A stretch of 24,260 nt of DNA, from NCBI GenBank assembly GCA_040905925.1, contig JBBDQO010000096.1:1-24260 (forward strand), written 5' to 3'. Positions 22,369 through 24,260 of this stretch are shown here, one piece after another (positions within the stretch are counted from its first letter, which is position 1; every line of letters starts with the position of its first letter). A program made the position numbers and the translations under genes. The notes under the pieces were generated by a model. The model was not told where the DNA came from. It saw only the letters and a program-made list of their open reading frames with translations, and searched no databases. Source of the stretch: JALYNX01 sp040905925 (GTDB taxonomy: Bacteria > Actinomycetota > Acidimicrobiia > Spongiisociales > ZC4RG35).

Positions 22369-23559
22369 ATGACCCCTGCAGACCAACTTCCGCATCTCCT
22401 CCGTCATGCGGACAGGGTCGTTCCCGAGGGCGAGCTGATCGAGAAACTGGAGACCGGACGCCAGCTTCGGGTCAAGCTGGGCCTGGACCCGACCGCGCCC
22501 TCGGTCACCTTGGGTTGGGCCGTGGTGCTGCGCAAACTCCGGCATTTCCAGGAGATGGGTCACATCGCGGTGCTGATCGTGGGTGACTTCACGGCACAGG
22601 TCGGTGACCCCTCGCTGAGGAGTGAGACGCGCAAGCGTCTCACTGCCGAGGAAGTGAACGGTTATGCCGAGAACGTCCTGGGACAGTTCCGCAGGGTCCT
22701 CCTCGACGAGGGGCTCGAGATCCGCCGCAACTCGGAGTGGCTGGGCGCCCTCGACATGGGCGGGCTGCTCGAGCTCACCTCGGCCGCAACGGTCGCCCAG
22801 ATGTTGGAGCGTTCCGATTTCGCCAACCGATACCAAGAAGGCAGCCCGATTTCGGTGATGGAGTTTCTCTACCCGTTGCTTCAGGGCTACGACTCGGTTG
22901 CGGTCGAGGCCGATGTGGAGCTCGGAGGGAGCGACCAGCTTTGGAACCTGATGATGGGGAGGGTGGTCCAGGAGCGTTACGGCCAGGAGCCCCAGGTGGC
23001 GTTGACCATGCCACTCCTGGTCGGGACCGACGGGTCCAAGAAGATGTCGCAGTCGATCGGCAATTACATCGGGGTCGAGGACGAGCCAGGCGAGATGTTC
23101 GGCAAGACGATGAGCATCCCCGACCAAGTGATGCCCGAGTGGTTCCGCCTGGCTGCCGATTTCGATCCGGACGAGGTTGACCGAATCGAGACCGGTCTGG
23201 CGAGCGGGGACCTTCACCCCGGGGAGACCAAGCGGCGGTTGGCCCGCGCCGTCACCGCCCTCTATTGGGGTGAGGATGCTGCCACCCAGGCGGAGGCGGC
23301 GTTCGACCAGGTTTTCAGACATGGAGGGACACCCGACGACATCGAAGTCTTCCCACTGCCGGCCGGGGAGACGGTTCATATGTCCGCCCTGGTTCGCGAT
23401 GTCTCGGGGGAGTCGGGCTCGGAGGCCCGCCGACTGTTGGCACAGGGCGCGGTCAGACTCGACGGCGAGGTCGTCGAGGACGGCGAAATGGCCAGAAACG
23501 CCCTTGCCGGGCGGGTTCTCAAGGTGGGCAAGCGCCGATTCGTGCGCCTCTCCGAATGA
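22369..23559 (+). CDS. tyrS: Tyrosyl-tRNA synthetase with atypical HIGH motif
   Basis: This class I enzyme charges tRNA-Tyr. The 396 residues have the layout of the TyrRS group with GLDPTAP (38-44), VGDFTAQVGDPS (71-82) and the tyrosine-site segment LQGYDSV (171-177) with VELGGSDQLWNL (183-194). A C-terminal S4 RNA-binding domain (about 335-396) is present. Two catalytic motifs are unusual: the HIGH position, normally HLGH in this group, reads TLGW (47-50), and KMSKS reads KMSQS (225-229). Loss of both HIGH histidines is unexpected for an essential enzyme; the rest of the fold looks intact. The ATG has no Shine-Dalgarno site. The gene immediately precedes the rRNA promoter. Confidence 0.93.
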   Translation: MTPADQLPHLLRHADRVVPEGELIEKLETGRQLRVKLGLDPTAPSVTLGWAVVLRKLRHFQEMGHIAVLIVGDFTAQVGDPSLRSETRKRLTAEEVNGYAENVLGQFRRVLLDEGLEIRRNSEWLGALDMGGLLELTSAATVAQMLERSDFANRYQEGSPISVMEFLYPLLQGYDSVAVEADVELGGSDQLWNLMMGRVVQERYGQEPQVALTMPLLVGTDGSKKMSQSIGNYIGVEDEPGEMFGKTMSIPDQVMPEWFRLAADFDPDEVDRIETGLASGDLHPGETKRRLARAVTALYWGEDAATQAEAAFDQVFRHGGTPDDIEVFPLPAGETVHMSALVRDVSGESGSEARRLLAQGAVRLDGEVVEDGEMARNALAGRVLKVGKRRFVRLSE

Positions 23560-23561
23560 AC

Positions 23562-23589
23562 TTGACTAGCATTCCGATGTCGTTACTAT
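23562..23589 (+). promoter_or_regulatory. Promoter of the rRNA operon
   Basis: TTGACT (23562-23567) and TACTAT (23584-23589) are separated by 16 bases and match the sigma-A -35 and -10 consensus well. The site begins two bases after the tyrS stop. Transcription would start near 23596, giving an rRNA leader of about 320 bases. Confidence 0.7.
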
Positions 23590-23595
23590 TCGTGT

Positions 23596-23914
23596 CCGGC
23601 CTGGGAATCACTTCCCGGGTCCCCCACCACGCGGTGAGGGGCTTGTCTCGCTTCCAACGCGATTGACGTATGTATCGGGGCAGCGATCCGAGCGATCGCC
23701 GGCCCGCCTGACACCCGGTGTGGGAGCTTTGGGCTCCTTGACAACTGAACAATGTGCCAAAAGCCAGCAAGCGCTTGCCACTTCGCCGATTCGTCGGCTC
23801 GGTGGTGGGCATTGCAGCAATCGAAGCTCTCGGGTCTCTCACAGACCCGAGACCCAATTGCAAACTCATGACTGACAGGATTGGGCACCGTCTTCGGACG
23901 GAGCCCCTGAATGT
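23596..23914 (+). ncRNA. rRNA operon 5' leader with multiple hairpins
   Basis: No gene is present in this 319-base stretch; it is the transcribed leader ahead of 16S rRNA. Visible stems are CCTGGGAA/TTCCCGGG (23600-23619), GCCGA-TTCG-TCGGC (23785-23798), TCTCGGGTCT/AGACCCGAGA (23828-23852), CCCAAT/ATTGGG (23854-23885) and a helix closed by a UUCG tetraloop (23883-23906, GGGC-A-CCGTC-TTCG-GACGG-A-GCCC). A perfect palindrome GCAAGCGCTTGC lies at 23767-23778. Such leaders carry antitermination signals and half of the RNase III processing stem, the other half lying beyond 16S and outside the window. Confidence 0.75.
23733..23744 (+). promoter_or_regulatory. boxA-like rRNA antitermination element
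   Basis: GCTCCTTGACAA followed by CTGAAC resembles the boxA sequence (TGCTCTTTGAnAA type) bound by NusB/S10 in rRNA leaders. Its position about 140 bases after the promoter start and 170 bases before 16S is typical. The TTGACA inside it is probably not a -35 box because no -10 follows at 16-18 bases. Confidence 0.6.

Positions 23915-24260
<346 letters not shown>

Noticed and set aside
23738..23743. TTGACA as a second rRNA promoter
   Set aside because: No -10 sits 16-18 bases downstream, and the surrounding sequence fits boxA better.

Overview
This 24.3-kb window is a dense, GC-rich stretch of housekeeping chromosome from an actinobacterium. The mihF-gmk-rpoZ-coaBC-metK-priA order is the classic actinobacterial arrangement. 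The presence of mihF, a PriA that has lost its ATPase motifs, a Nur-type operator and the 5' end of a 16S rRNA all fit Actinomycetota. Acidimicrobiia or a relative is my best guess, but that is inference; the partial 16S gene at the right edge would settle it. Codon use and composition look uniform, and I see no insertion sequences, phage genes, tRNAs or CRISPR arrays.

Layout. (1) Positions 92-5331, plus strand: nucleoid protein MihF, guanylate kinase, RNA polymerase omega, CoaBC (coenzyme A synthesis), S-adenosylmethionine synthetase and degenerate PriA. (2) Positions 5420-5545: a 41-residue lysine-rich small protein, convergent with the next block. (3) Positions 5538-8540, minus strand: an ECF-type nickel/cobalt transporter (cbiM, a PDGLE-domain cbiN-like gene, cbiQ, cbiO, every junction a 4-base GTGA overlap), preceded by a Fur-family regulator. 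The short gap between regulator and cbiM holds a perfect 13-bp inverted repeat containing TTGCAA-N5-TTGCAA, the nickel regulator Nur box. (4) Positions 8668-11260, plus strand: def, fmt and rsmB, tightly overlapping (protein N-terminal maturation, initiator tRNA formylation, 16S rRNA methylation). (5) Positions 11287-16182: rpe, a REC-GGDEF response regulator, then ribD-ribE-ribBA-ribH. Rpe and the RibBA domains both act on pentose phosphates, and the block makes 6,7-dimethyl-8-ribityllumazine and riboflavin. (6) Positions 16215-17513: infC-rpmI-rplT with a structured leader, an intrinsic terminator and an AUC start codon. (7) Positions 17536-22333: a SpoU rRNA methyltransferase, pheS, pheT and a 3-methyladenine DNA glycosylase. 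(8) Positions 22369-24260: tyrS, then an rRNA promoter, a hairpin-rich leader with boxA, and the start of the 16S gene.

The parts most worth a second look are regulatory. The infC leader has four mutually complementary 7-mers that could switch between antiterminator, terminator and ribosome-site sequestration. The Nur operator sits over the predicted cbiM promoter. Four genes (metK, rpe, pheS, tyrS) have a TANNNT box 8-10 bases before an ATG and no Shine-Dalgarno sequence, which predicts leaderless mRNAs. At protein level, TyrRS lacks both histidines of its HIGH motif, CoaBC lacks two canonical CoaC active-site residues, and a diguanylate-cyclase-like regulator sits between rpe and the riboflavin genes. 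No wholly new multi-gene system is evident.
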